From Verrucomicrobiia bacterium (GTDB lineage Bacteria > Verrucomicrobiota > Verrucomicrobiia > Opitutales > Opitutaceae): a stretch of DNA of 64,000 nt. The stretch is taken from NCBI GenBank assembly GCA_011525695.1, contig WYBX01000139.1:62001-126000 (forward strand). Reading direction: 5' to 3'. Below the pieces are notes generated by a model, which worked only from the letters and a program-made list of their open reading frames with translations, ran no database searches and was not told the DNA's origin. Shown piece after piece: positions 42,591 to 52,038 of the stretch. Each line of letters starts with the position of its first letter. Position 1 is the first letter of the stretch. The position numbers were made by a program, and so were the translations under genes.

Positions 42591-44128
42591 GACCGCAAGT
42601 GGCGGGCAAGAAACTGGAAGGCCCTCAGGCCTTGGGCTTCGAAGATCAGGGAGGGGTTGTGTGGCATGGCCTCGATCTCCTGGTACTCGAAATCGATCTT
42701 GAGGGCCTCGAGCACGGTCTTCATCCGCCGATTGTGCTCCAGGAGCACATCCCCGGTTCCCACGACAAGCCGCAGCGGGACGTCGCCACGTCTGGTGCGA
42801 GCCAGCGTCAGAGGCGATTGATCGTCGAAGCACTTCACATCGTCGCCAAACATCTTCTTGAATACCTCCGGGTGGCGGGTCTTCGCGTACTCCCCGGTGA
42901 TGAACCCTCCGCCGAATGAGACCGCCGCTCCAAATTGAACAGGATACTTGAAAGCGAACTTGAGCGCACCGTGGCCACCCATCGACCAGCCCAGCACCGC
43001 CCGTCCTTCGCGCGCGGCGACTGTCTGGGCCGTCCGGTCTATGTGCGGAATAAGCTCCTTGATAAAAACCGTTTCGCCCATGACCTCGCCATCGGGCGAG
43101 TCGGTGTAGAAGCTGTTCCGTCCGCACATCGAGTACACCAAGATCATGGGCGGCACTTCGCCGGCGCGAATGGCATGGTCAAGAATGGTGAAGAGCTGCG
43201 GATGAGTACTCTCACAATCGGTCATGCCGTGCAGGTAATATACCACGGGAAAGCGTTTGTCCGATCCGGCGTACCCCGGTGGCAGGTAGAGGTTGAAGCC
43301 CACCGCACACTTCATCGCGGCGCTTTGGAACGTACGGTGCTCGACGCCGGGGAGTGCCTCCTTGGGCGGGTTCACCCAAGACTCTCGATCTGTCGGTTGG
43401 TTCAACGGTCGGACACGGAGGTTCTTGAAGTAGACTGCGCTTTTTTCGTCGTGCGCCTGGAGGGCGAAGGTGCCGTGAGACAACTTTCGTTCGGAAAACC
43501 ATGGTGGGTGGCGGACGACGAATTCCGCCGGTTCGGTCCAATCCACGACAGTCTGGCCGTTCATCTTTATAACGACGCGCTTGCCACGCACGATTACGTG
43601 CAGTTGAAACCACTCGTTGTCGCGGGCGGGCGATTCGGCAATATCCGCCACGGCGTAAAGGCTGCCAGTCCTCTTCGGGTGCGCCGGATCGTTGTCGATC
43701 TGAATCTCAAAGCCTTTCTGCGGCCAGGCGTTCGCGACAAATTCCGTGTGAAAATAGATGCCGCTGTTGGCGTGGTGCTCGCTCTTCACGTCGGCCTTGA
43801 ATTCGAAGTCGGTGAAGGAAGCACGGCCGTCCGGCCCGACGTAGTATAAGTGGCACTTGGGATGCGGGGCCTGCCCCTTGATGGCCGCGCCGCTGGCATG
43901 GGCCACGATCATGCCGTCGCGGACCGAGAACGACGCGGAATCCTCGCTTGCCTGCCAGCCGGCGAGCGTCTGGCCGTCGAAGAGCAGCCTCCAGCCGGCC
44001 TTCTTCTCCGCGTCGGTCAGGGTATTCGCTCCGGGGGTTCCCGCCATCAGTGGCGTGCCCACGACCAAGCCGAGGCAGACGCCCATCAATTTGCGGCAAA
44101 TCGATTTCACTTGTTGTGTTTTGTTCAT
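42587..44128 (-). CDS. DUF1080 (3-keto-disaccharide hydrolase) domain fused to esterase
   Basis: A 513-residue, two-domain exported protein. After a signal peptide (LMGVCLGLVVGTPLMAGTPG) comes a DUF1080 jelly-roll domain: WRLLFDGQTLAGWQ, FSVRDGMIVAHASG, DFEFKADVKSEHHANSGIYF, GFEIQIDND. From about residue 260 an alpha/beta esterase of the PF00756 type has the nucleophile elbow GWSMGGHGAL and VYYLHGMTD for the oxyanion hole. DUF1080 proteins include 3-keto-glycoside hydrolases, a partner of Gfo/Idh oxidoreductases, which are two genes downstream. The esterase may remove acyl or feruloyl groups. It starts the overlapping operon; start ATG 44128. Confidence 0.85.
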   Translation of the reverse strand: MNKTQQVKSICRKLMGVCLGLVVGTPLMAGTPGANTLTDAEKKAGWRLLFDGQTLAGWQASEDSASFSVRDGMIVAHASGAAIKGQAPHPKCHLYYVGPDGRASFTDFEFKADVKSEHHANSGIYFHTEFVANAWPQKGFEIQIDNDPAHPKRTGSLYAVADIAESPARDNEWFQLHVIVRGKRVVIKMNGQTVVDWTEPAEFVVRHPPWFSERKLSHGTFALQAHDEKSAVYFKNLRVRPLNQPTDRESWVNPPKEALPGVEHRTFQSAAMKCAVGFNLYLPPGYAGSDKRFPVVYYLHGMTDCESTHPQLFTILDHAIRAGEVPPMILVYSMCGRNSFYTDSPDGEVMGETVFIKELIPHIDRTAQTVAAREGRAVLGWSMGGHGALKFAFKYPVQFGAAVSFGGGFITGEYAKTRHPEVFKKMFGDDVKCFDDQSPLTLARTRRGDVPLRLVVGTGDVLLEHNRRMKTVLEALKIDFEYQEIEAMPHNPSLIFEAQGLRAFQFLARHLRS

Positions 44129-44206
44129 AGGTCGTCTGATCCGAAGTACAGCAGGCATTGGGGTTTCAAATCAGTCGTTCTTGTATCGTTTTCGCGTTCC
44201 TCGCAC

Positions 44207-45352
44207 TCACCGCGTCAGCCCCAACCGCACTGTCGTTACCAGTGCAAGCATGCTCATTTTGAACTGGTGCTCCAGTGGAGTCGGCTCGCCTGTCGTCACA
44301 TGGCGGTTGTTGCGAACCTCGCTGACAATGCGCCGCACGCCATCACAACGGCCGGCCCAGTAGTCCTTGAAGAACTGGTGGCGGGGGTAGCCGCGATACG
44401 CGACGACCGGCGGCCGCGGCTTCGCTCCGGCGGTCCGCCATGTCTCGATGAGAACATTGGCCCACCGGTCAATCTCCGCGCGCTGCCCTCCCGGCAGATC
44501 GTCGTAATCCGGGGGCAAGTGAATCGTCTCGTCGTGTTCATGCTGATGCATCTCGAGATAATGCGTGTAGCGATAGCGGCTAAACAGTTGATCAACGACC
44601 CTGGTGTGGGTCGAGCGACGGTCCGTGTTCGGCTCGACGTAGAGGTCCTCCTCAATCTGCTCATACTCGATTCCGACCCGCTTGGGTTTGTGTTCGCTCG
44701 GCTTCCACTCCGGGTAACGTCCAAAGCGCTGGCCATCAGCCGCGACACCAAAAGCGATCGTCAGGAACTCATCGTTGGAGTACTTGCCAACCCAGAAGCG
44801 CTCTGGCGACTGGGCGCGACCTTGCGGGTTTGTATCCGGGATCAGCGTCAGCAAGGCGTGCGATAAAATCTGTTCGCGCTCCTCCGGGGAAATGTCCGTC
44901 GCGGGCGAGCCATCGCGATGCTTGCCGGTCAGAAGCTGGCAGGCGAAATCCACGATCACAGCCGTCGACGCCGGTTCGTGGGCATGTGGCACCGTGACGA
45001 GCAGACGAAACGCTTTCTCTGCCGCTTCCGCTCGGGCAATCGTGAGGCCGCGGACGAATTGGCCGCCGAACTGCCTCCACTCGTGCAGGGTGACAAGGTC
45101 GGGATACGCTGCTTGCCACTGATCCAGCAACGGTTGCCACTCGTGCGGATAGCTCGTCCAGCAGGCTTTGGGGTTCGCGGCTCGGCACGCGCCCACGAAC
45201 GTTCCAATTGCGAATACAAGAAGGAGAACGAATCGCGAACCGCAACTGGTGACCCGCAAGTCAGCAACTATGTCGGAGAAGCAGATATCTCGTGGAACAT
45301 GAAGATTACAGCGGACTCGGGTTTCGCGCGGTGGCAGCTGGTTTGTAGTCAT
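44207..45352 (-). CDS. Exported M14-type (zinc carboxypeptidase-like) peptidase
   Basis: A 381-residue protein with a hydrophobic segment (FVLLLVFAIGTFVGACRAA, residues 41-59) serving as signal peptide or lipoprotein-like anchor, preceded by 40 residues that may be untranslated if a later start is used. The zinc motif is HAHE (123-126), in LLVTVPHAHEPAS, followed by LIPDTNPQGR and the His-containing YLEMHQHEHDE near 272, in M14 order. The usual catalytic Glu near the end is not obvious. It lies 78 bases upstream of the esterase gene in the same direction. The peptidase family is fairly clear; the substrate is unknown. Confidence 0.7.
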   Translation of the reverse strand: MTTNQLPPRETRVRCNLHVPRDICFSDIVADLRVTSCGSRFVLLLVFAIGTFVGACRAANPKACWTSYPHEWQPLLDQWQAAYPDLVTLHEWRQFGGQFVRGLTIARAEAAEKAFRLLVTVPHAHEPASTAVIVDFACQLLTGKHRDGSPATDISPEEREQILSHALLTLIPDTNPQGRAQSPERFWVGKYSNDEFLTIAFGVAADGQRFGRYPEWKPSEHKPKRVGIEYEQIEEDLYVEPNTDRRSTHTRVVDQLFSRYRYTHYLEMHQHEHDETIHLPPDYDDLPGGQRAEIDRWANVLIETWRTAGAKPRPPVVAYRGYPRHQFFKDYWAGRCDGVRRIVSEVRNNRHVTTGEPTPLEHQFKMSMLALVTTVRLGLTR

Positions 45353-45736
45353 GGGGTTTGCCGCGCGTGACCAGCGGCCAAGTCAACCACGAATGACCTG
45401 GTGCAATGCCCTAGGGGAATTTGCAGGAATTCTTCATGGACCGCCTGGTGGCGGGTCCTGTAGCCCCATCACGGGGCGGTCACTATCGGCCGGCCCGCAG
45501 GATGATTTGTCCTCCAGAAACTTCAGCACCGACGCCGAAATTACGTGACGGCACACAGAGACACCGACGGTCGTAACTGAGCCGTTCAAAAGCTTACGAT
45601 TTCAAATGAGGAAGCGGATGAAGGTCGTTGCCGCCGGGTTGCGGGCGCAATGCAAGCGCGTTAAGCTGCCATCAAACGGAGGGGCACCTCCCACAAAGTG
45701 TGTAACCCCCGTCCGGCTTTCCGCATCCCATCATCC
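45353..45736. other. Divergent intergenic region upstream of sigma factor
   Basis: No gene is supported in this stretch between the peptidase (minus) and the sigma factor (plus). It contains a weak 5-bp hairpin gcccc-atcac-ggggc at 45463-45477 and ggagg/cctcc complementarity at about 45680. The sequence gtgtaaccc about 36 bases before the sigma-factor ATG might be part of an autoregulated promoter, but this is only a visual guess. Confidence 0.4.
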
Positions 45737-46441
45737 ATGCACTCCCTTGCCGACTCGCCAATTTCCGAGCCCGAACCTTTGCCTCGTCGCGAAGTGACCG
45801 ACGTTCAAGCCGTGGACGAGGTGGTCCAAGGCAACCGCGAGATGTTCGAGGTCATCGTGCGACGCTACAACACGCGCCTCTTTCGTGTCGGGATGGCATA
45901 TCTGCGGAATCATGCCCAGACCGAGGATGCGATGCAAAACGCATACCTGAAGGCGTTCCTGAATATCCGCAGTTTCAAGGGCAATGCGGCGTTCGCCACG
46001 TGGTTGACCCGAATCATGATCAACGAGTGCCTGATGATCATTCGAAGCAGGAGGCGTGCGGTTATGGAGAACATCGACGACGAGCAATTCAAGCATGAGC
46101 CCGCGATGCTGGCGTTTGCCGCCGCCGGCGAATTGCTTCGTGCCGACGAGATCCGCGAGGTGCTTGAGCGGGCGGTACAGACGTTGCCGCGGCAACAACG
46201 AACGGTGTACCTGCTGCGTGCGGTGCAGCGTCTCTCCACCTCGGAAACGGCGACGTGCCTTGGAATCTCACGGGAGAACGTGAAAGTGATCCTGCATCGC
46301 GCGCGGGGAGCCCTGAAGGAGCGGCTACTTCAGAGCGCGGCCGCGGTGGAAATCTTCCGATATCCTGCACCCTACTGCGATCCAATGACTGCCCGCGTCA
46401 TGCATCGCGTGCTCGGCTCTTCCGCGCCCAGCTCAGGGTGA
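45737..46441 (+). CDS. ECF-type RNA polymerase sigma factor
   Basis: A 234-residue sigma-70 family factor. Region 2 has MFEVIVRRYNTRLFRVGMAY, LRNHAQTEDAMQNAYLKAFL and FKGNAAFATWLTRIMINECL; region 4 has LPRQQRTVYLLRAVQRLSTS, ETATCLGISRENVKVILHRA and RGALKERL. A 35-residue C-terminal tail follows region 4. No anti-sigma gene is next to it; the plus-strand region after it is empty. ATG 45737 was chosen over the frame start at 45698 because it is nearer the conserved region. It may respond to envelope or nutrient signals and could control the exported enzymes next door. Confidence 0.9.
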   Translation: MHSLADSPISEPEPLPRREVTDVQAVDEVVQGNREMFEVIVRRYNTRLFRVGMAYLRNHAQTEDAMQNAYLKAFLNIRSFKGNAAFATWLTRIMINECLMIIRSRRRAVMENIDDEQFKHEPAMLAFAAAGELLRADEIREVLERAVQTLPRQQRTVYLLRAVQRLSTSETATCLGISRENVKVILHRARGALKERLLQSAAAVEIFRYPAPYCDPMTARVMHRVLGSSAPSSG

Positions 46442-46709
46442 GCGTCAACCCGCCATCCTGCGTCGTCGCGCTGGTCGATTGGCACGGGACTGGAAAAGCC
46501 GTCGCCTCTTGAGTCACCTCTCACCGCCATCACGCTGCAGCATCATCCACTCCAATCGGGCAGCCGGCGGCTGCGAAGCCGATCGTCACGGGGCGGCTCA
46601 CGCTTAATCCGGCCGCCTTCGTTTTCCCAACGCTCAATCGCGCGCCTTCGGACATTCCATTCGTCGCTCGAGGCTACCCCTCGTGGCGATTCATCCCTTC
46701 CGAAACCAC

Positions 46710-46916
46710 TCAGATCGCCCGATGCTGCGTTGGCTCTTCGTGTCGTGCCCATAGATCGTCCTCTCCGAATTCAGGAAAGCAGGACCCTTTGCCGACATAG
46801 CAATCGGCACAAAGAAGCAGTTCAGCAAATTGGGATGCTCCGAAAGCGCCGCACTCTTCGCAGCGAACCGGGGGATCGGCCGCCCGGCCGGGTGTGCAGG
46901 TGGGATGTTCGTTCAT
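46710..46916 (-). CDS. Small zinc-ribbon protein
   Basis: A 68-residue protein with two Cys pairs, RCEECGAFGASQFAELLLCA then DCYVGKGSC, which should bind one zinc. Small proteins with this layout and an acidic end (PEFGEDDLW) recur in Opitutales genomes; their function is unknown. The frame is continuous upstream with the URO-D remnant, so a fused reading is possible, but the ATG at 46916 and the homology break at 46950 favour a separate gene. Confidence 0.65.
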   Translation of the reverse strand: MNEHPTCTPGRAADPPVRCEECGAFGASQFAELLLCADCYVGKGSCFPEFGEDDLWARHEEPTQHRAI

Positions 46917-46949
46917 GATGAGTTCTTGGTTGGATGCACCTGACAGCCG

Positions 46950-47345
46950 CTCGTAGGGTAGCGCGCCGGTGCCGAGCAGGCAGTTGGGACGGCCGCCGGC
47001 AAATTCGAGGATCCGATCGATCTCCCGATGAATCCGTTCTGTGTCGCTGCCGGCCACGATCCCGGAATCCATGTTCACGCGCACCTTCACGTGCGTGCGC
47101 GAAACCGCCTCGACGAACGGCCGTTGATCCGTCTCGGGATTGCTTACCAGGAAGCTCGTCCCCGTGGAAAGCAGTTCGTCCACGATGGGAGAGGTCTTGC
47201 CTCCCATGATGCAGGGCAGCGGATGCCCGACGCATTCGGAGGCAATGCTGAGAATCCGCCGGAGCGCCGGCAGTTCGAGCTTCCTGAACTGCCGCGGCGA
47301 AATCATCGGTGGCGCCGCTGCCGATTCGAAGAAGGCAATGTCCAG
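46950..47345 (-). pseudogene. Uroporphyrinogen-decarboxylase-family C-terminal fragment
   Basis: About 132 codons match the C-terminal third of URO-D-family methyltransferases: LDIAFFESAAAPPMISPRQF, RILSIASECVGHPLPCIMGG, HVKVRVNMDSGI and FAGGRPNCLLGTGALPYE. The N-terminal two thirds are missing and no start precedes it; the last residues of the family (after ALPYE) are replaced. It lies between the zinc-ribbon gene and the Gfo/Idh gene. A similar, shorter relic is at 60508-60615, on the other side of the corrinoid methyl-transfer cluster. Confidence 0.75.
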
Positions 47346-47400
47346 CCGGGAAACCCGAAGATGTGTGCGTTGCGAGGTTATTGAGGTGCCCCTGAGCTGC

Positions 47401-48894
47401 CTACACGTCTTCAGGCACGACAAACGGCTTCCGGTATTCGCGCCGAAGCATCGTGTTTGCCCAGTAGCTAAGGTCGTACTTCTCCTTGGACGCAAACGAC
47501 TCCCGGCCTGCATCGAGTTCGAGCAAGGGCCCAACGATTGGGGCCGCGGCGTCTGGATCGACGCCGTTGGCCTGGAGATGCTCCAACATCCGAAGATGCG
47601 AGTCGCATGTCGGCTCGTGGGACCGCACCGCCTCCCGGATCGCCGCGTTGGCGGTCTCCTTCCCTAGGCGATGGGAGATGTTGCCGATGTGGCAGAGCGC
47701 CGATGAAATATGGCCTCCTGCAATGGGCGCGGCCAGGTCGGAAGTCTTGCGGCTACGCATGGCGGCGATGAAATTGGCTTGGTGCTCGCCGCCACCTGGG
47801 CTGCTGAATTGCCGGAGTTTCCCACCGGCATTGTCGTAAACGCCCCCGCCGCCGGCCCCACCGGCAAAATAGCCGCCTTCGCATTGAATGACCAACCCGA
47901 TGCGGATGCCGCGGTAGGCGTCCATTGCTCTTTCGCCGGATTTTCGCGGTAAACCCCGCACCTCGAAGATCAGGGGAGCAGGCTCATAGTTGAACACGGC
48001 GATCTGCGTGTTGGGAGTTTCGGCGTCATCATCGTAACCAAACCGGCCGCCAATGCTCATTGCCGTTGGCGGGAGCCCCTCCTGCCCGAGCGCCCAGCGG
48101 CACATGTCCATCTCGTGAATGCCTTGGTTGGCAATATCGCCACCTCCATAATTCCAGAACCAATGCCAATCGTAGTGCACCGTTCCCCACTTCGGGGTGT
48201 TACGACAGGGCGCAACCAGCGCTGCGGGACCGGTCCACAAATCGTAGTCGATGGTCGCCGGCACAGGCTGCGGCCCCGAAGTCCTGCCAATGCTCTCCCG
48301 AGGCTTGTAGCACAAGCCCCGGACCCACTGGATTTGGCCGAGATTGCCTTCCTTGATATAGGCAAAAGCCTCTTGCAACGCCGCGTCCGATCGCGATTGC
48401 GTGCCGGTCTGAACGATCCGTTTATACTTTTTCGCAGCTTCGACGACCTTTCGGCCTTCCCAGACGTTGTGCGATACCGGCTTTTCCAGGTAGACATCCT
48501 TGCCCGCCTGGCAACCCCAGATCCCCATGAGGGAATGCCAGTGGTTGGGCGTGGCGATGACGACGGCGTCGATCGAGGCGTCGTCGAGCACTCTGCGATA
48601 GTCGGTGTAGCTGGCGACCTTCTCGCCACGCAGCTCGAATTCCTGGATCTCCCTTGCCATGACTGCCTGATCGACGTCGCAAAGCGCCGCGACCTTCACG
48701 CCGGGGATCTGGCGAAAACTGTTGATGTGCTCGCGACCCTTGCCATTGAAGCCGACGATCGCGACGCGGATGTCGCCGTTGGGGCTGCCGCCGGGGGAGA
48801 TCGCGGCAACGGCACGATAAGGACGCGTGAGCAGGGCGGTGGTCCCGCCCGCGAGGGAGACCTTGAGGAACTCTTTTCGGGACCAGGTTTTCAT
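47401..48894 (-). CDS. Tat-exported Gfo/Idh/MocA family oxidoreductase
   Basis: A 497-residue NAD-dependent oxidoreductase. Signal: MKTWSRKEFLKVSLAGGTTA (Tat-like SRKEFLK). Rossmann start VAIVGFNGKGREHINSFRQI; ATPNHWHSLMG and YLEKPVSHNVWEGRK (catalytic Lys); then the YGGGDIANQGIHEMDMCRWA segment typical of the family. ATG 48894 begins exactly at the signal. It is a paralogue of 38377-39831, about 200 bases downstream of the enolase-family gene, and may be the last member of that operon or separate. Confidence 0.9.
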   Translation of the reverse strand: MKTWSRKEFLKVSLAGGTTALLTRPYRAVAAISPGGSPNGDIRVAIVGFNGKGREHINSFRQIPGVKVAALCDVDQAVMAREIQEFELRGEKVASYTDYRRVLDDASIDAVVIATPNHWHSLMGIWGCQAGKDVYLEKPVSHNVWEGRKVVEAAKKYKRIVQTGTQSRSDAALQEAFAYIKEGNLGQIQWVRGLCYKPRESIGRTSGPQPVPATIDYDLWTGPAALVAPCRNTPKWGTVHYDWHWFWNYGGGDIANQGIHEMDMCRWALGQEGLPPTAMSIGGRFGYDDDAETPNTQIAVFNYEPAPLIFEVRGLPRKSGERAMDAYRGIRIGLVIQCEGGYFAGGAGGGGVYDNAGGKLRQFSSPGGGEHQANFIAAMRSRKTSDLAAPIAGGHISSALCHIGNISHRLGKETANAAIREAVRSHEPTCDSHLRMLEHLQANGVDPDAAAPIVGPLLELDAGRESFASKEKYDLSYWANTMLRREYRKPFVVPEDV

Positions 48895-49092
48895 TGTGGA
48901 GTTTTGGGAGCTTAATTGGGATGCCGGGTTGGAATCAGATGCTTTTCTCGCCCGGAAACGGAATGGTCTTTCGATTACGGCGACCTCGAGGACCCAGCCC
49001 ACCGGGGCGAGTTGAAGGCAATGCCAGCCGATTGGCGAGCGAAGTCGTGCAATTGACGGGTCCGCCACCGGGGAAAGCTGAAAGCGGCGCCC

Positions 49093-50523
49093 TCATGAGA
49101 TCACGACCGGCTCGCAGTCGAGCGATTCCAATGGCACGTCATGGAGCACGCCGAAGGGCGCCGCGACCACCGAGCGGACGGAGATGTATCCGTCACGGAT
49201 GTCGAGGGTGGGCCAGCTGCGGATCCCGCGCCTGTATAGGTCTGGATGTCCGGACAGCGTCGTTCGTTGAACTTGTTCCGGCCAGATTGATAGACCGGCG
49301 AAATAGTGGTGCCCATTGCGTTCCACGGTCTCGTTGCCTAGCATAGCCTGCACCGCGAGATCCTGCAGCAGAGCGATTGGCCCGATATTTGCCAGATCCT
49401 CGCCGCTCATCAGGAAATGCCCATCGGGATGCATTCGACGCAACTGGGCTATCCGGCATGCGTTCGCGATGCCCTTGAATACGCCCTTGCAGTTCTTGTG
49501 GCTGACCCCGGCATAACCACGTTCAAGTGCCAGTCGCAGGCTGTCGATCCCTCCATCCGATTCATCGATGATAATTGGCGGACGCCCGCACCATGACAGG
49601 CCCGAACTCCCGCCTGCATCCTCCAGAGCAACATCGCGGTGGAGCGGTTGTTCGACAAATAACAGACGACGCACAAAGGCGCGGAGACCCGGCCGGTCGT
49701 TCATCTCCGCCCAGAAATCGCGGAGCGCCTCGAAACTGGAAAAACTTTCATTTCCGTCGAGGCTGAAGGCATATCCTGCAGACGCATTTTTTTCCAACAC
49801 CGCAGCAATATGCTCGATCCGTGCAAGGTCCTCCCCGCACCGGCCGTTAATCTTTATCTTGAAGTGCCGCAAGCCGTACGTGCGGATGCAGGCCTCCAGC
49901 GACTGCGGAAGTGCGTCGTCGAGCCGCGACTCCGAAGCGATGTCAGCCTCGGTCAGCGGATCGGAGAGCCCGATCGTGTGCCGCACGATCACCCGGGTGA
50001 GCGGGGACGGCGGAAGCCAATCCGAAGGCTTGCTTCCGGCCAGCTCGGGATGAAAAGCGCCAAGGTCAATTCCAAGCTCATGACCTTCGAGCAGCCGGTG
50101 GAAAGGCACCTTCCGACAGCGGGCAAAGGCATCGATGACTGCGCGCTCGACGAGCGACGTGCCGAACTGCGCCAAGAGAGAGGGGATTTTTCGTGCCGCG
50201 GCCCAATCGGCCTGGCGGTGGAAAAGCTCCTGCCAAAAAGTGAACACACATGGGGCCACGATGTCGCCTGCTGCCGTCATGGCATGTTGGATGACCTGGA
50301 ACATATCCTCAATCTCACTGCCAGGGTCGCGCTCCGGTTCCTTCGTGAACCATTTCGGCGGAAGATTATCGGAGGCAGTCCCGTCGCGAATTGCACCATC
50401 GATTTCCACTGTGGCGCGAACAAACACATGGGGAAGCTCCGTCATTGTGGCTATGCCATACCTGAACGGCATCCGCGTCCGAATTGCGGCCCGGTACATT
50501 CGACATGATCGCAGGCGAATCAT
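49093..50523 (-). CDS. Enolase-superfamily (mandelate racemase/muconate lactonising type) enzyme
   Basis: A 476-residue enzyme. Catalytic pattern: K222 and K224 in FKIKINGR, metal ligands D256 (DGNES), E291 (FVEQP) and D320/E321 (IIDES), and K343 to K346 in SHKNCKG on the other side of the barrel. This is the Lys-x-Lys/second-Lys arrangement of the MLE/o-succinylbenzoate synthase-like branch rather than His-type acid dehydratases. It may abstract an alpha proton from a carboxylate substrate. It is the last gene of the corrinoid operon (13 bases after 50537). The length exceeds the usual 350-400 residues. The substrate is unknown. Confidence 0.8.
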   Translation of the reverse strand: MIRLRSCRMYRAAIRTRMPFRYGIATMTELPHVFVRATVEIDGAIRDGTASDNLPPKWFTKEPERDPGSEIEDMFQVIQHAMTAAGDIVAPCVFTFWQELFHRQADWAAARKIPSLLAQFGTSLVERAVIDAFARCRKVPFHRLLEGHELGIDLGAFHPELAGSKPSDWLPPSPLTRVIVRHTIGLSDPLTEADIASESRLDDALPQSLEACIRTYGLRHFKIKINGRCGEDLARIEHIAAVLEKNASAGYAFSLDGNESFSSFEALRDFWAEMNDRPGLRAFVRRLLFVEQPLHRDVALEDAGGSSGLSWCGRPPIIIDESDGGIDSLRLALERGYAGVSHKNCKGVFKGIANACRIAQLRRMHPDGHFLMSGEDLANIGPIALLQDLAVQAMLGNETVERNGHHYFAGLSIWPEQVQRTTLSGHPDLYRRGIRSWPTLDIRDGYISVRSVVAAPFGVLHDVPLESLDCEPVVIS

Positions 50524-50536
50524 GACTAAATCGGGC

Positions 50537-50872
50537 TCATGATTCCAACCACAGCCTGCCATCGGTGCATGCGAGCCGTACACCGAGTTGGCTCCCGGCT
50601 TCCGCGAGCGCAGCGCGCAGCATGAGGACAGGATCCGTGCTTACAGCGAGGCGGCGCATGAGACCCTCGCCCCTGCGGGTGCCAAGTGTCAGAGTCACCT
50701 TCAATCCGCGCCGCTTGGCGGAAAATTTTACGCCGTCAGGCAGGACGACTCCCGCCTTAAGCGGCTTGAGGAAGGCGTCGACATAATGCACGCCAATCCC
50801 GGAACGATCGTTTTTCCCCGGATGCAGCATTTCCGGTGCCGCGGGGTTTTCAGGACACAGCTCGATCTTCAT
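50537..50872 (-). CDS. Small hypothetical protein of the corrinoid operon
   Basis: A 111-residue protein not recognised. It has a beta-rich middle (LKAGVVLPDGVKFSAKRRGL, KVTLTLGTRR) followed by a helix (AVSTDPVLMLRAALAEAGSQ). Its start overlaps the stop of the gene before it (50869-50872, ATGA), so it is translated with the methyl-transfer genes. It may be a small subunit or chaperone. Confidence 0.65.
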   Translation of the reverse strand: MKIELCPENPAAPEMLHPGKNDRSGIGVHYVDAFLKPLKAGVVLPDGVKFSAKRRGLKVTLTLGTRRGEGLMRRLAVSTDPVLMLRAALAEAGSQLGVRLACTDGRLWLES

Positions 50873-51336
50873 GGTGAATCAGTTTCGGTACCCCGGCTGG
50901 CGAGCGTGAAGTGCAACGTCTGCAGCACAACCAGCCATTTGTGCGCCAGGTTTGCCGCGGAGCAGACACATCCCGCAGGTGACGTGGCTGGGCGCCAGTC
51001 CAACACGGCAGCCAGCGGACATCCCACCAACGGTTGCTCGGTGCGCAGGGATTCCAGCAGGCTCGTCGCATCTTCCAAATAGCTGCACATGCGTTCGTGG
51101 CCGTGATCCCCAGGAAGCGGATCACATCTCAGTTCAAGCAGTCGGAACCCCTCGCTCGCTGCGGCTACCCGCACGACGTAGCCGAGGTTGAATGGAATAT
51201 TGCCGCAGGTGCTGCCTTCGAAGTGAAACCTGGCGCAAACGCCGCCATCCGGTTGGTCGTGCAGCACGATCCGCTCGTCGCGCCACCGGTTCAGGGCGCG
51301 CAGCGGGAATGCATAGTGAGGCGTGGCGGAGGTCAT
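50869..51336 (-). CDS. Cys-containing hypothetical protein of the corrinoid operon
   Basis: A 155-residue protein of unknown family. It has eight cysteines spread along the chain (GGVCARFHFEGSTCGNIPFN, LRCDPLPGDH, ERMCSY, then VGCPLAAVLD and GCVCSAANLAHKW), so metal binding is possible. It lies between the MetH-activation-like gene and the small gene at 50537, overlapping the latter by ATGA. Its presence within a tight operon suggests a role in the methyl-transfer pathway. Confidence 0.65.
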   Translation of the reverse strand: MTSATPHYAFPLRALNRWRDERIVLHDQPDGGVCARFHFEGSTCGNIPFNLGYVVRVAAASEGFRLLELRCDPLPGDHGHERMCSYLEDATSLLESLRTEQPLVGCPLAAVLDWRPATSPAGCVCSAANLAHKWLVVLQTLHFTLASRGTETDSP

Positions 51337-51351
51337 GAGCGATGCCGGTTG

Positions 51352-52038
51352 TCAGCCGGATTCCATGCCGAAGAGGACGAGATGCGATTTCTTCGGCTGC
51401 AGCATGCCCGAATCGAGCGCCCTCAGCGGACCGGGCAGCCTGCCGGCCTTGAGCGCGCAGGTGAGGAGCCGCTGGGTGTCGGCAATCGACCACTGCGAAT
51501 ATCCCGGGCCATGCTGCCGCCAGCGCCCCGCTCCCTTCGATCCGGGGCCGAGTCGACGGCAGATTTCACCCAGGAGCGCCTCGGCCACGGCAGCCGCATG
51601 GCATTCAAGGAAGTAATGGCGATCGGGTTCACCCGCCTCCAAGCGGGCTGCCGCTTCCCGATCCGCCTCCGGACCCGCGCTCGCTATCGCGATGGCGCCG
51701 TCACCCGGCGATGCGAATTTTTCCGCCAAGACGGGTGAATCGAACCACTCGCCGTCTATGCGAAGCCCCCGGCGCATTTCGGGATGAATCTTTACCGCCA
51801 TGGCGCACATCCATGGCCACGCATGGGCCGCGTACCACGAGCGCGCCCAGTTCGCATTTTCAGCCAGGCTACCATCGAGTGCCCGTCGTGCAGGGAGGCG
51901 GAGAAATCGCCGCAGGTCCGCCATGCGGACTTCCGGGTGAAAATTTTCCTCCCAAAGCAGGAATCCCGCGCCGCGGCGGCGGACCGGTGCAGGCAGCAGA
52001 CGGCGGTCTCCCTCAACCTTGTGCGCGGTCGGGTTCAT
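51352..52038 (-). CDS. B12-dependent methionine synthase activation-domain-like protein
   Basis: A 228-residue protein whose C-terminal half resembles the reactivation domain of MetH: a helix AAAVAEALLGEICRRLG, then GPGYSQWSIADTQRLLTCAL and the SGMLQPKKSHLVLFGM ending, where MetH has the SxMMxPxxS loop. Such stand-alone proteins accompany RACo in corrinoid methyltransferase clusters and probably bind the corrinoid during reductive reactivation. It overlaps the RACo gene by ATGA upstream. The N-terminal half is unassigned. Confidence 0.75.
   Translation of the reverse strand: MNPTAHKVEGDRRLLPAPVRRRGAGFLLWEENFHPEVRMADLRRFLRLPARRALDGSLAENANWARSWYAAHAWPWMCAMAVKIHPEMRRGLRIDGEWFDSPVLAEKFASPGDGAIAIASAGPEADREAAARLEAGEPDRHYFLECHAAAVAEALLGEICRRLGPGSKGAGRWRQHGPGYSQWSIADTQRLLTCALKAGRLPGPLRALDSGMLQPKKSHLVLFGMESG

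Noticed and set aside
43850..44866. 338-codon plus-strand frame
   Set aside because: Antisense across two well-supported minus-strand genes (DUF1080-esterase and M14 peptidase) with no domain signal.
46543..46752. 69-codon minus-strand frame after the sigma factor
   Set aside because: No start signal or domain; the composition is Arg/Gly-rich and it overlaps the zinc-ribbon gene.
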